Positions 25,802-33,968 of a stretch of 64,000 nt of DNA are shown here, piece by piece. The DNA comes from Saccharicrinis aurantiacus. GTDB taxonomy: Bacteria > Bacteroidota > Bacteroidia > Bacteroidales > Marinilabiliaceae. The position numbers and the translations under genes were made by a program. Numbering within the stretch: position 1 is the stretch's first letter; each line of letters starts with the position of its first letter. The notes beneath the pieces are model-generated. The model made no database searches. It had not been told where the DNA came from and saw only the letters and a program-made list of their open reading frames with translations. Location: contig NZ_LYBV02000023.1 of the NCBI RefSeq assembly GCF_001660705.2, positions 124,001 through 188,000 on the forward strand, in the 5' to 3' direction.

Positions 25802-27433
25802 ATGTTACTATTAAGACTTAGGAGCAAATACACTGTACTCATATTAACATTATACACACTCTCTTTAGGCTTATTACATGGCCAGCAATTCAATCATTTT
25901 TTAGAAGACCCCTTAATTAAGCATAACAATATCTCTTCGGAGGAATTAATGGCAGAATTAAGTTCACAATTAGAAGAATCTATTAGAGATAATGATAGTA
26001 TTGCCATTGTTCAACTTCAAATATTATTGAGTAATATTTCAAGAGCTAATTTAAAATATGGCAAAGCATTTGACTATGCTGGCGAAGCTTTATTTTTAGC
26101 AGAGGAAACCAATAATGACCTTTTAATAGCTAAAGCCAATGAAGAGTATGGCATACTTTGCTATCTTTTTAAGCAAGATAAACAAACCGGTGATTTGTTT
26201 AAAAAAGCACATCAAGCTTACTTAAATTGCTATTTAAACAATGAGATAACTATTGATATTTTACATCGTTCGTACTACAACCTCCTACTATATTATCAGA
26301 ATATTAGAGATAAAGATAACACACAAGCCTATATTGATACTTGCTCTGCTATTGCAGATACAGCGGATATTGCTCCTATATACAGCACTTTTTTAAAGGA
26401 AAAGAAATCGAGCATTTATAATTGGGAAAAGAACTTCGCGGCTTCAGGCAAATTACTATCAAAGGCCATTGATGAACTGGAGCAATTAAAAAAAGACTCG
26501 CATGCCGCCTACAAGAACAACGACTTTTTAACGGTTCTTTATGCTGGCATGGCCATTTACCATAGTAACGTAAAAGACTTTAATAACGCTCAAACCTATT
26601 TTAAAAAAGCACTTGCTCAAAAAGATGTGTTTGGTGAATATACTTTTTATAAGGAATACATCTATCGCCGGTATGCATGGTCGTTGTACAAAAATGGAGA
26701 TTATAAGGAGTCGTATTTGAACTCAGAGCGTTCAAGAAAAATATTGGATAATTATTTAAATCCTAGAAGTAAAAGCACACAGGGCTTTATCTCATTAAAA
26801 AATAGATACACCGAAGAATTACGCCTAAAAAATAATGAACTGCACGTTCAGCAGCTTGAACTAGCCATGAGCAAACAACGCATGTTGGTGCTTCAAATCA
26901 TTTTTATTGTGTTTATAGCTCTTATTATTGTGGCATACTTAGTAATCCTTTCAAAAAAGAGATACCACAGATACCAAAAGGAGAAACAACTCAACGAGAA
27001 AAAACATAAACAATCGCAAGATGAGTTGGAGCACAAAAACAAGGAGCTCACCACCTCTATCTTACAATTGGTTGAAAAGGAAGAAATTATTAAAAGACTC
27101 AGCAATGAGCTAAAAGAAAATGTAAATACACCTCAAACCAAAGTACTACTGAAAAGCATTGAAAAACAATCGGGTAATTTATGGGATGCTTTTAACAGTC
27201 GATTTGTTGAGCAGAATGAATCCTTCTATGAAAAGTTAAAACTCAAAGCACCGAACCTTAGTCCGAATGACTTAAAACTTTGCGCACTCCTAAAATTGAA
27301 TTTTAGTGGTAAAGAAATGGCATACTTACTAGGTATTTCTCACGGAAGTGTAAATGTAGCATGCCATCGCTTGAGAAAAAAGCTTGATATTGATAAAGAG
27401 GTGCGACTATCATCGTATATCAATAGCTTATAA
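25802..27433 (+). CDS. TPR-transmembrane-LuxR-type HTH regulator
   Basis: 543 residues: signal-anchor (1-28), degenerate tetratricopeptide repeats (about 70-340), one membrane helix (about 362-384, MLVLQIIFIVFIALIIVAYL), a Lys/Glu-rich coiled coil (385-450), and a C-terminal helix-turn-helix (about 485-540, LSPNDLKLCALLKLNFSGKE followed by MAYLLGISHGSVNVACHRLR). The periplasmic TPRs likely sense a protein or peptide, and the cytoplasmic end binds DNA. It is divergent from the sulfatase operon across a 194-bp gap and is therefore a good candidate controller of it. No kinase or receiver domain is present. Confidence 0.78.
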   Translation: MLLLRLRSKYTVLILTLYTLSLGLLHGQQFNHFLEDPLIKHNNISSEELMAELSSQLEESIRDNDSIAIVQLQILLSNISRANLKYGKAFDYAGEALFLAEETNNDLLIAKANEEYGILCYLFKQDKQTGDLFKKAHQAYLNCYLNNEITIDILHRSYYNLLLYYQNIRDKDNTQAYIDTCSAIADTADIAPIYSTFLKEKKSSIYNWEKNFAASGKLLSKAIDELEQLKKDSHAAYKNNDFLTVLYAGMAIYHSNVKDFNNAQTYFKKALAQKDVFGEYTFYKEYIYRRYAWSLYKNGDYKESYLNSERSRKILDNYLNPRSKSTQGFISLKNRYTEELRLKNNELHVQQLELAMSKQRMLVLQIIFIVFIALIIVAYLVILSKKRYHRYQKEKQLNEKKHKQSQDELEHKNKELTTSILQLVEKEEIIKRLSNELKENVNTPQTKVLLKSIEKQSGNLWDAFNSRFVEQNESFYEKLKLKAPNLSPNDLKLCALLKLNFSGKEMAYLLGISHGSVNVACHRLRKKLDIDKEVRLSSYINSL

Positions 27434-27444
27434 TATTTGCGCTA

Positions 27445-28302
27445 CTATATGGCTAATCTGTATGCCTTTGGTGTAGTGCCCATTATTTGCTTAAACTGAC
27501 GATTAAAATTAGTAATGGACTTGTAGCCTACCACATCACAAACTTCTGAAATGGGCAATTCCTCCTGAGCCAATAAACGGGATGCATTTCTAACTCTAAC
27601 TTCGTTTAAGAACTGTGTAAACGATTTATTGGTTATTTTTTTAAAGAACCTGCAGAAGGAGTTCGTGGTCATACAAGCAATTTCAGCCACATCATTTAAC
27701 GAGATATTACCGGCATAGTTATCAGAAACATACTTTATCACGTCATCAATCCGCTGAGAACTCTCGGTTGTATACTGTCGCATATCCGATGACGAAAGTA
27801 CTTTTACATCCTCAGTTAATGATAGCTTACACAATATATCCAATAGTTTTATAGATTGAGCTGCGGGCGACAAGTCGAGAATACTTACCAAATCGGAGTG
27901 TACTTTTGGGCTCATTGATTTACCAAAATACAAGCCGTATTTAGACTGCTCTAACATGTGATTGATTTCTGTAAATTCGGGATTATTAAAAGTTCCCTCT
28001 CCAATAAAATCTTTAGTGAATTTTAAGATGATTGTTTTTACCTTATTCGTATTGTCTTCTTTATAAAAAGAAACATCATTTCGCCACAGGTGTGGTAAAT
28101 AAGGACCCACAAGAACTAAATCGCCAGGGAAAAATTGAGAAACATTATCACCCACAAATCTAATTCCGTTACTCTGCGATATATACAAAAGCTCATACTG
28201 GGCATGATAATGCCATGAAGAATCTAAACAAGGAATTTCCTTTTTTGTAATATTTAAGCGTCTATTTGCTGCACTCTCTGAATTTTTCAATATCAACTTC
28301 AT
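27445..28302 (-). CDS. AraC-family transcriptional regulator with cupin-type sensor
   Basis: 285 residues. The N-terminal ~150 residues form a cupin/jelly-roll (SWHYHAQYELLYISQSNGIR and FPGDLVLVGPYLPHLWRND), as in sugar-responsive AraC proteins. The C-terminal ~100 residues hold two HTH motifs (SLNDVAEIACMTTNSFCRFF; PISEVCDVVGYKSITNFNRQ then FKQIMGTTPKAYR). It is convergent with the TPR-HTH gene (11 bp between stops), next to the sulfatase/GH127 operon. It probably senses a mono- or oligosaccharide released by that pathway. Confidence 0.88.
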   Translation of the reverse strand: MKLILKNSESAANRRLNITKKEIPCLDSSWHYHAQYELLYISQSNGIRFVGDNVSQFFPGDLVLVGPYLPHLWRNDVSFYKEDNTNKVKTIILKFTKDFIGEGTFNNPEFTEINHMLEQSKYGLYFGKSMSPKVHSDLVSILDLSPAAQSIKLLDILCKLSLTEDVKVLSSSDMRQYTTESSQRIDDVIKYVSDNYAGNISLNDVAEIACMTTNSFCRFFKKITNKSFTQFLNEVRVRNASRLLAQEELPISEVCDVVGYKSITNFNRQFKQIMGTTPKAYRLAI

Positions 28303-28481
28303 CCCATCAAATTTTTCGCTACTTCTTACACACGCTAACTGTATTCCCTCAGAAGTACTAATTAATAATTCACTACAAAATTAACAGACTTGAGCTTTGC
28401 AGATGTGTTGATGCGTACATTCCTATACATCATTTGTACGTAAAGATAAATTTTACAGAAATAAGACAACGGTTTATAAAT

Positions 28482-28510
28482 GAAAAAGGACATCCTGTAA
28501 AGAATGCCCT
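28482..28510 (-). terminator. Intrinsic terminator of the envelope operon
   Basis: AGGACATCCT (28487-28496) and AGAATGCCCT (28501-28510) pair over 10 positions (two G-U) with loop GTAA. Read leftwards it is followed by TTTTT (complement of 28483-28487). It lies 24 bp past the stop of the beta-barrel gene. Confidence 0.75.
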
Positions 28511-28533
28511 CAAACTAATATAATTTAAAAATC

Positions 28534-29130
28534 TTAGTAAATAAATCTGAATCCAACCGAAACTGACAACCAGTTTTCTGCAGGATTATCACTTGTTTTC
28601 ACAGCCATATTATACTGTGCATTCAAGTTGATGCTTGTTTTATAATTGATTGGAAAGCTAGCGCCCAACTGAGGTGCTAATCCGAAATGCCAAGTAGTCG
28701 TATAAAGACTGGTTAAGCCCATGTCGAGCTGCTTATCGATATAATAGGTACCAACTCCTAAACCAACATGAGGTATCACTTTTGTTTCTTGCCCGAAAGG
28801 ATAAAACATTCCATTAGCCAAAATTGGCACTGCGGATAGATACCTGTATTGCTTACCTGTTACCGCACCATTCTCAAGCGGATAAGTTGTTTTGGGTAAC
28901 TCCTTATAAAAACTTTGAAAGCCCGATTGAATTCCAACACTAAATTTATCTTCAAGAACGTATTGTCCGAATTCTAATTGAAAGCCACTAAAGCTTGATT
29001 GGTCAATAAATTCGTTTGTATCGCCTGTTCCAAATCCCATTGAATATCCTACGATACTATATTTTTCTTGCGCTTCTAATTGTATTCCTAAAGCAAATAC
29101 AAAAAGCATTGTATATAATATTTTTTTCAT
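28534..29130 (-). CDS. Outer-membrane beta-barrel protein
   Basis: 198 residues with signal peptide (MKKILYTMLFVFALGIQLEA, cleavage near residue 20). It has alternating-hydrophobicity strands with aromatic girdles (FSGFQLEFGQYVLEDKFSVG, GVGTYYIDKQLDMG, TSINLNAQYNMAVKT) and ends in LSVSVGFRFIY, a typical barrel C-terminal strand. No other domain. It is the third gene of a leftward operon after a DUF4251 protein and a DUF4136 lipoprotein, all of envelope type. Likely a small 8-10-strand barrel of unknown role. Confidence 0.75.
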   Translation of the reverse strand: MKKILYTMLFVFALGIQLEAQEKYSIVGYSMGFGTGDTNEFIDQSSFSGFQLEFGQYVLEDKFSVGIQSGFQSFYKELPKTTYPLENGAVTGKQYRYLSAVPILANGMFYPFGQETKVIPHVGLGVGTYYIDKQLDMGLTSLYTTTWHFGLAPQLGASFPINYKTSINLNAQYNMAVKTSDNPAENWLSVSVGFRFIY

Positions 29131-29163
29131 TGCAAATTGTTTTAATATAGTTATTCTATAAGA

Positions 29164-29841
29164 TTAATAAGGCGCTTGATTAAACATATCATCTAAGCCC
29201 GTTTGAATACGTGCATCAATATATGCATCAGAACCTTGCAATAAACCATTTATGGCACCCATATAAATAACTGGATAAACAATCTCGTTTTCTCCTCCTT
29301 CTATCGGGTTTTCTATTGGATTTTTAATATCAGCAAACTCAACTAACAATGTACCTACTTTATAACTGTACGAAACAGGATAGCCCCAACCTGGATAACC
29401 AGGGTAACCTGGATAACCCCAACCTGGATAACCCCAACCTGGATAATAGCCCCAACCTGGGTAACCCCACCAATAATAACCGTAATTCTTATTAGATATG
29501 GCAGAAACCATTACCATAAATGAAGATTCTAAATCTTCTGGCAATTGAGTAGCCGGGTCAAACTCTTCCCTCTCATAACCTTGATCGGCAAGGTGCTTAT
29601 TTATAGAAGCTAAAATCTCAGCATCCCATTCTCTATCAACATCATCAACCTCTTCGCCATCAGCGATATGAATGATTGTATCAGACATGATGTATTTATG
29701 GGCAGCTGTGAAATCAAACTCAGGATCATACCTACTAATGGTGACATCTAACTCATCAACATATTCGGCTCCTTTATGCGAACAGCTAGCTAGAAATGCT
29801 ATGCATAACGCAACTAATTGTAATCGAATTAATTTGTTCAT
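29164..29841 (-). CDS. DUF4136-like lipoprotein with Gly-Tyr-Pro-Trp repeat
   Basis: 225 residues; lipobox LASC-S with Cys at 20. The N-terminal part (DVTISRYDPEFDFTAAHKYI) and the closing region fit the DUF4136 family of envelope lipoproteins. Residues 121-152 are an unusual insertion rich in G, Y, P and W, built from GWGYPG-like units, replacing what is normally a plain strand or loop. The central gene of a three-gene operon, 33 bp before the beta-barrel gene. The function of the family is unknown; the aromatic repeat could bind glycan or protein, which is inference only. Confidence 0.74.
   Translation of the reverse strand: MNKLIRLQLVALCIAFLASCSHKGAEYVDELDVTISRYDPEFDFTAAHKYIMSDTIIHIADGEEVDDVDREWDAEILASINKHLADQGYEREEFDPATQLPEDLESSFMVMVSAISNKNYGYYWWGYPGWGYYPGWGYPGWGYPGYPGYPGWGYPVSYSYKVGTLLVEFADIKNPIENPIEGGENEIVYPVIYMGAINGLLQGSDAYIDARIQTGLDDMFNQAPY
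29386..29481 (-). repeat. In-frame coding repeat encoding G/Y/P/W tract
   Basis: On the + strand, CCCAACCTGGATAA-like units recur about every 9 or 18 bp through 29386-29481. They encode residues 121-152 of the DUF4136 lipoprotein in register. The unit length is a multiple of three, so copy changes would keep the frame. Confidence 0.8.
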
Positions 29842-29857
29842 TTTTTAAATTATTTAG

Positions 29858-30433
29858 TTAAAATATTGGAGTTCCTTTATAAATAGAAGACATGGTGGTT
29901 GGCAAAAGCCTGCCATTATATCTTACACTTTGAGGTCCGTTACCCTTAATGGTTGCATCAACCATATCGCCAGTGTTATTGGTATTCATTCGTATATCAA
30001 AAGTTCCCAACGAAGAACTAACAATTAATACAATAAAGTAGGTGCCTTTTTTCTCATTATAATCTACTTCGTATTTTGTTACTCTACCATCTACAGTAAC
30101 ACCCCCTACTCCATTATAACCAATACCGGAATTACGGCCCAATTGAACCGTTGCGTATTTATTGGTTACACCAATAAAATTGAGTGTAGATGAAACGTTA
30201 ACTGATTTACCATAACGATCGAATAACATATCTGCTTCAAGCACCCAATTGGCACTATCAATGGCCAGCTTAATAAGTGCTGATTGTTGCTCTTCATAAA
30301 GCTTTTGTTCAGCTTCTTTTTGTTCTTTTTCTAATGCTCGCCTTTCTTTACGAGTCATCTTCTTTTCAGTTTCTTGAGCGGTAATTATGCTACAAGTAAA
30401 GAATAGGATAAATACGATTATTAAGTTTTTCAT
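29858..30433 (-). CDS. DUF4251 family protein
   Basis: 191 residues with signal peptide (cleavage after IITA, near residue 19). A strongly charged helix follows (MTRKERRALEKEQKEAEQKL, residues ~25-45) and then a compact beta-domain (VNVSSTLNFIGVTNKYATVQ, GYNGVGGVTVDGRVTKYEVD). This is the standard layout of DUF4251, a Bacteroidota-specific periplasmic family of unknown function. First gene of the leftward operon with the DUF4136 lipoprotein and the barrel, 16 bp before the former. Confidence 0.83.
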   Translation of the reverse strand: MKNLIIVFILFFTCSIITAQETEKKMTRKERRALEKEQKEAEQKLYEEQQSALIKLAIDSANWVLEADMLFDRYGKSVNVSSTLNFIGVTNKYATVQLGRNSGIGYNGVGGVTVDGRVTKYEVDYNEKKGTYFIVLIVSSSLGTFDIRMNTNNTGDMVDATIKGNGPQSVRYNGRLLPTTMSSIYKGTPIF

Positions 30434-30816
30434 AAGTTCATAATTTGTTCTTAAGCCATTACCAATATGTAATTTAACAAAAGCATGTTGGATAATAAAG
30501 AAATTAAGAGCTCAACTTTACTTTATTTGATTAAAGCATTTCTGTTTGAAGTTGCGCTACAAAATATAAACATAAGCATTTGGTATTTGTTTAATAATGG
30601 CGCCAAAATAGATACCTAAATAACAAGTACAAGCCTTAATTATAGCTATTCACAAGCCTAAATATTTGCTGCGAAAATATTTTTTACAAAATATAATGGT
30701 TTGGTTTTGTTTTTGCTTGATAGCTGGGAATAGCTTAGAAATATTGAAACAAATAAGATCTAACAATAGTAATAACTGTAATTAACAACATTAAAAATTG
30801 GTAAGCACCAATATTT
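30434..30816. other. Divergent promoter region
   Basis: 383 bp between the leftward DUF4251 gene and the rightward LpxR-like gene. It is AT-rich, presumably carrying both promoters; no riboswitch-like or repeat structure was recognised. Confidence 0.5.
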
Positions 30817-31806
30817 ATGAACCGACGGATCAGTAACATATATCTACTTTTCACAATAATTAATTTTATTGCATTGGGTTTTGGAGCTAACTTAAAGGCT
30901 CAAAACAATGACAATATCATTGATGTATCTCAATTTTCATCGTACAAACTACTTTGGGATAATGACGTGATGATGCAAACAGACTATTACTATACCCAAG
31001 GGCTTGGGATGGAAATAATTTTGCCTGCGTTAGAAAAAAATCCGCTCAACTTCCTATTTTTTAAACCCAAAGGATACCAATCGGTTTATGGTTTATCAAT
31101 TCATCAAGAAACCTATACGCCTACTATTATTAAAATTCAGGAAGTATTAATTGGAGACAGACCATATGCTGGTGCTTTGTATGCCAAATCGTTTATCAGA
31201 AGCTCAAACTACGAGAAAAAGCTTTTTATTAATAATGAATTTGATTTCGGGTTTATTGGTCCTAACTCATTAGCTGGCATTACTCAATATCAATTTCATG
31301 TTCTATCAGATAATCATTTACCATTGGGGTGGGCTAATGAAATTAAGCAAGTTCCGGTATTTAATTACAACCTTACGGTGAATAAGGGCTTAATTACAGA
31401 TGAGTTTCACGAAGTTCAGGCTCTAAGTAGAATAAGAGTTGGTACTATGTACGATGACCTTTCTCTTGGTTTAACATACAGAGTTGGTTTAATGAATTCA
31501 ACCTACCAAAGCGCGGGTGAAAACATATACCTTTTTAAAAAGTTTCAGGCCTATTTCACCTTTGGGCCACAGGTAAAATTTGTAGGTTATAACGCCACTA
31601 TGCAAGGTAGTCCGTTTGTAACTGATTCTGATCAGTATGTTATACTTCCCCATCAGGTAGAACGTATTGTGTATTCAGTGAAATCGGGCGTAACACTCAT
31701 GTATAAAAATGTAGGTGCGTCATTTCATTTAAACTGGCAATCGCCCGAATTTAATGGTGGACTAAATCACACCTATCATTCATTTATTTTCTTTTATAAC
31801 TTCTGA
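30817..31806 (+). CDS. LpxR-like lipid A deacylase (DUF2219)
   Basis: 329 residues with signal peptide (cleavage near ANLKA, residue 28). The family's opening strand carries the catalytic Asn-Asp pair in LLWDNDVMMQTDYYYTQGLG (N49, D50, T55, D56, YTQG). It is followed by YGLSIHQETYTP (His/Glu) and GDRPYAGALYAKSF, all typical of LpxR/DUF2219 12-strand outer-membrane barrels that remove the 3'-acyloxyacyl group of lipid A. The enzyme would act in the outer leaflet of its own outer membrane. It lies 114 bp before a 5'-nucleotidase-domain gene on the same strand. Confidence 0.84.
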   Translation: MNRRISNIYLLFTIINFIALGFGANLKAQNNDNIIDVSQFSSYKLLWDNDVMMQTDYYYTQGLGMEIILPALEKNPLNFLFFKPKGYQSVYGLSIHQETYTPTIIKIQEVLIGDRPYAGALYAKSFIRSSNYEKKLFINNEFDFGFIGPNSLAGITQYQFHVLSDNHLPLGWANEIKQVPVFNYNLTVNKGLITDEFHEVQALSRIRVGTMYDDLSLGLTYRVGLMNSTYQSAGENIYLFKKFQAYFTFGPQVKFVGYNATMQGSPFVTDSDQYVILPHQVERIVYSVKSGVTLMYKNVGASFHLNWQSPEFNGGLNHTYHSFIFFYNF

Positions 31807-31920
31807 AAAAACAATACTTAATTTACAAACTGGAGTAATGCATTACTCAAATCATAACATTAACTTTAAGTCTATTATAGTTGGATAGATTACTTTTGAT
31901 AAAAATATAGATTATTAGAT

Positions 31921-32688
31921 ATGCAAAAACACTTTACTATTATTGCAACACTCGCACTGTTAAGCTTTTCGTTTTATTCGTGCGATAATATCAGTCATAA
32001 ACAGCATTACTCTGGCCAATTAATGAGCATTGACTCAACTATTACAGGTAATGCTGTGATGCAAGATTATATAAAACCGTATCAATTACAACTCGACTCG
32101 CAGATGAATCGGGTAATTGGAGTAAGCTCTGAAACTTTAATTGCTAAAAAACCAGAAAGTCCTCTTTCGAACCTTGTTGCTGATATAATGCAAGATAAAA
32201 CTGCTGAGTATATTTCAAAAAACAAACTAGAAAGCTTACCCCTATTCTCACTTGTAAATACCCGAGGTTTACGATCTGACATTCCAAAAGGCGAGGTTTT
32301 ACTAAGAGATATATATGAAGTAATGCCTTTTGAGAATCAAATTGTGTTGGTAAAGCTAACAGGAGAAACTGTATTAGCATTAGTAGACCATATTGTTAAA
32401 TCAAAAGGAGATGGAATTGCAGGCTTAAGCTTTACCATAGAACATGGCGAGGCAAAAAACATTAAGCTAAATAATAAAACCATCGATACTAAAGCCCACT
32501 ACTACCTATCAACATCCGATTATCTTGCCAATGGAGGAGATAACTATAGCATGTTACTAAATCCGATTAGTAGAGCCAACATTGAACTAAAAGTACGTGA
32601 AGCTATTGTTTCTCATATCGAATCGCTCTCAGAACAAAACCTTAGCATTGAGGCAAATAACAACAAACGCATTACTCTGTTAAACTAA
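31921..32688 (+). CDS. 5'-nucleotidase C-terminal domain lipoprotein
   Basis: 255 residues; lipobox FYSC-D with Cys about 21. The body matches the substrate-binding C-terminal domain of UshA-type 5'-nucleotidases: SPLSNLVADIMQDKTAEYIS, SLVNTRGLRSDIPKGEVLLR, YEVMPFENQIVLVKLTGETV and YLSTSDYLANGGDNYSML. The metallophosphatase half is absent here but is encoded 15 bp downstream as a separate protein. In canonical enzymes both are one chain with the metal domain first. Here the halves are separate and in reverse order. A two-subunit periplasmic nucleotidase is inferred. Confidence 0.88.
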   Translation: MQKHFTIIATLALLSFSFYSCDNISHKQHYSGQLMSIDSTITGNAVMQDYIKPYQLQLDSQMNRVIGVSSETLIAKKPESPLSNLVADIMQDKTAEYISKNKLESLPLFSLVNTRGLRSDIPKGEVLLRDIYEVMPFENQIVLVKLTGETVLALVDHIVKSKGDGIAGLSFTIEHGEAKNIKLNNKTIDTKAHYYLSTSDYLANGGDNYSMLLNPISRANIELKVREAIVSHIESLSEQNLSIEANNNKRITLLN

Positions 32689-32703
32689 GCAAACGGTCAT
32701 AAA

Positions 32704-33609
32704 ATGTCACATTCAAGAAGAAACTTTGTAAAAACGCTTACCCTAGCAAGCGCTTCTGCTGCATTACTACCCACTGCTTGTAGTAGTAATAAGGATAAAA
32801 AACTAACCATACTGCACACTAACGATGTGCATAGTCATATCGATCCTTTTCCGGCCAACGATAAAAAATTCGGCAATAAAGGAGGCTATGCACGCAGGGC
32901 TGCCTTGGTTAAAAAAATAAGAGCTACTGAGCCCAATGTAATACTATTAGATTGCGGTGATATTTTTCAGGGCACACCCTACTTTAATGTATTTGATGGC
33001 AAGCTTGATATCAGCTTAATGAGCAAAATGAAATACGATGCCGCAACAATCGGAAACCACGAGTTTGATAGTGGTGCCGAAAACTTAGCCGAACGTGTTA
33101 AAGAAGCTCAGTTCCCTTTTGTTTGCTCTAATTACGATTTCACAAACTCACCTCTTGAATCGCTAACAAAGCCTTACGAAATCATTAAAAAGGGCGATTT
33201 AAAAATTGGTATTATCGGACTTGGCATAAAACTGCAAGGCTTAGTTGACCCCAGAATGTGTGGAAATATTACATACAACAACCCCATTGAGGTTGCCAAT
33301 CGTCTGGCAAAAAAGCTAAAGGTCGACGACCAATGCGATGTGGTAATTTGCATATCGCATTTAGGCTACAAATACGAATCGGATAAGGTTAGCGATGTAG
33401 AAGTAGCCACAAAATCAGAAAACATTGATGTGATTTTAGGGGGCCATACGCATACCTTTTTAGACGAACCCACCATTGTAACTAACCTTAATCAAGAACC
33501 TGTTATTATCAATCAAGCAGGCTGGGGAGGTGTTAAATTAGGCAGAATTGATTTAACCATGCACGCGCACAAAAAAAGCAAAACATTAGCTTACCATAAA
33601 ATGGTTTAA
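32704..33609 (+). CDS. Metallophosphoesterase, catalytic half of a split 5'-nucleotidase
   Basis: 301 residues. The N-terminus has a twin-arginine motif (SRRNFVKT, residues 4-11) and a lipobox with C26, so a Tat-exported lipoprotein is likely. Metal-binding motifs: LHTNDVHSHID (D41, H43), DCGD (D86), GNHEFDSG (N118, H119), SHLG (H219) and GGHTHTF (H248, H250). It ends before the nucleotide-binding domain, which is the preceding gene. It would hydrolyse 5'-nucleotides with its partner outside the cytoplasm. Last gene of the rightward operon. Confidence 0.9.
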   Translation: MSHSRRNFVKTLTLASASAALLPTACSSNKDKKLTILHTNDVHSHIDPFPANDKKFGNKGGYARRAALVKKIRATEPNVILLDCGDIFQGTPYFNVFDGKLDISLMSKMKYDAATIGNHEFDSGAENLAERVKEAQFPFVCSNYDFTNSPLESLTKPYEIIKKGDLKIGIIGLGIKLQGLVDPRMCGNITYNNPIEVANRLAKKLKVDDQCDVVICISHLGYKYESDKVSDVEVATKSENIDVILGGHTHTFLDEPTIVTNLNQEPVIINQAGWGGVKLGRIDLTMHAHKKSKTLAYHKMV

Positions 33610-33662
33610 AATAAGACTTTCAACTAATAATGTGAACCAAGGGTTGATAAGCTTTTATTTAG

Positions 33663-33846
33663 AGCGCCTCGTTTTATTGGCCTCATTTTTAAATAGCTTT
33701 TGTTTGTGTTAAAACTTTAGTAAGACTGGGAAGCAGAGAGCTTTGCTCGATGATCACCCAGCCGCACTTAAGTTTTAGCATAATAAAAAGGCTATTTAAA
33801 AAGCAGCCTTGATTTTCTTTGCCCTGCCTTTGCCGGCAGGCAGGTT
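33663..33846 (+). repeat. Structured interspersed repeat, copy A (3' of nucleotidase operon)
   Basis: The core 33663-33822 aligns along its length with the reverse complement of 38473-38631. Shared blocks are AGCGCCT, GGCCTC, GCTTTTGTTT, CTTTAGTAAGACTGG, AGAGCTTTGCTC, CCAGCCGCACTTAAG and AAAGCAGCCTTGA. It folds into one long hairpin: 33686-33701 pairs with 33786-33802, 33708-33717 with 33770-33779, CTGGG (33726-33730) with CCCAG (33757-33761), and GAGC with GCTC. A second hairpin, CCTGCC/GGCAGG (33823-33840), and CAGGTT follow. It sits 54 bp after the stop and upstream of the terminator. Confidence 0.75.
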
Positions 33847-33936
33847 ACTTTCTTTTATCAAGAAAAGAAAAGTAAGTCAGGGTTTAAGGGATGAAATCCC
33901 TTAGTGCATACTAATCTTGATTCGCATTAATAAAAC

Positions 33937-33968
33937 GAGGGTATCTATTCAATAGATACCCTCTTTTT
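33937..33968 (+). terminator. Intrinsic terminator of the LpxR/5'-nucleotidase operon
   Basis: GAGGGTATCTATT (33937-33949) and AATAGATACCCTC (33951-33963) are perfectly complementary, giving about 11 bp plus a tight loop, followed by TTTTTG. It is 327 bp past the last stop codon, with repeat copy A in between. Confidence 0.88.
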
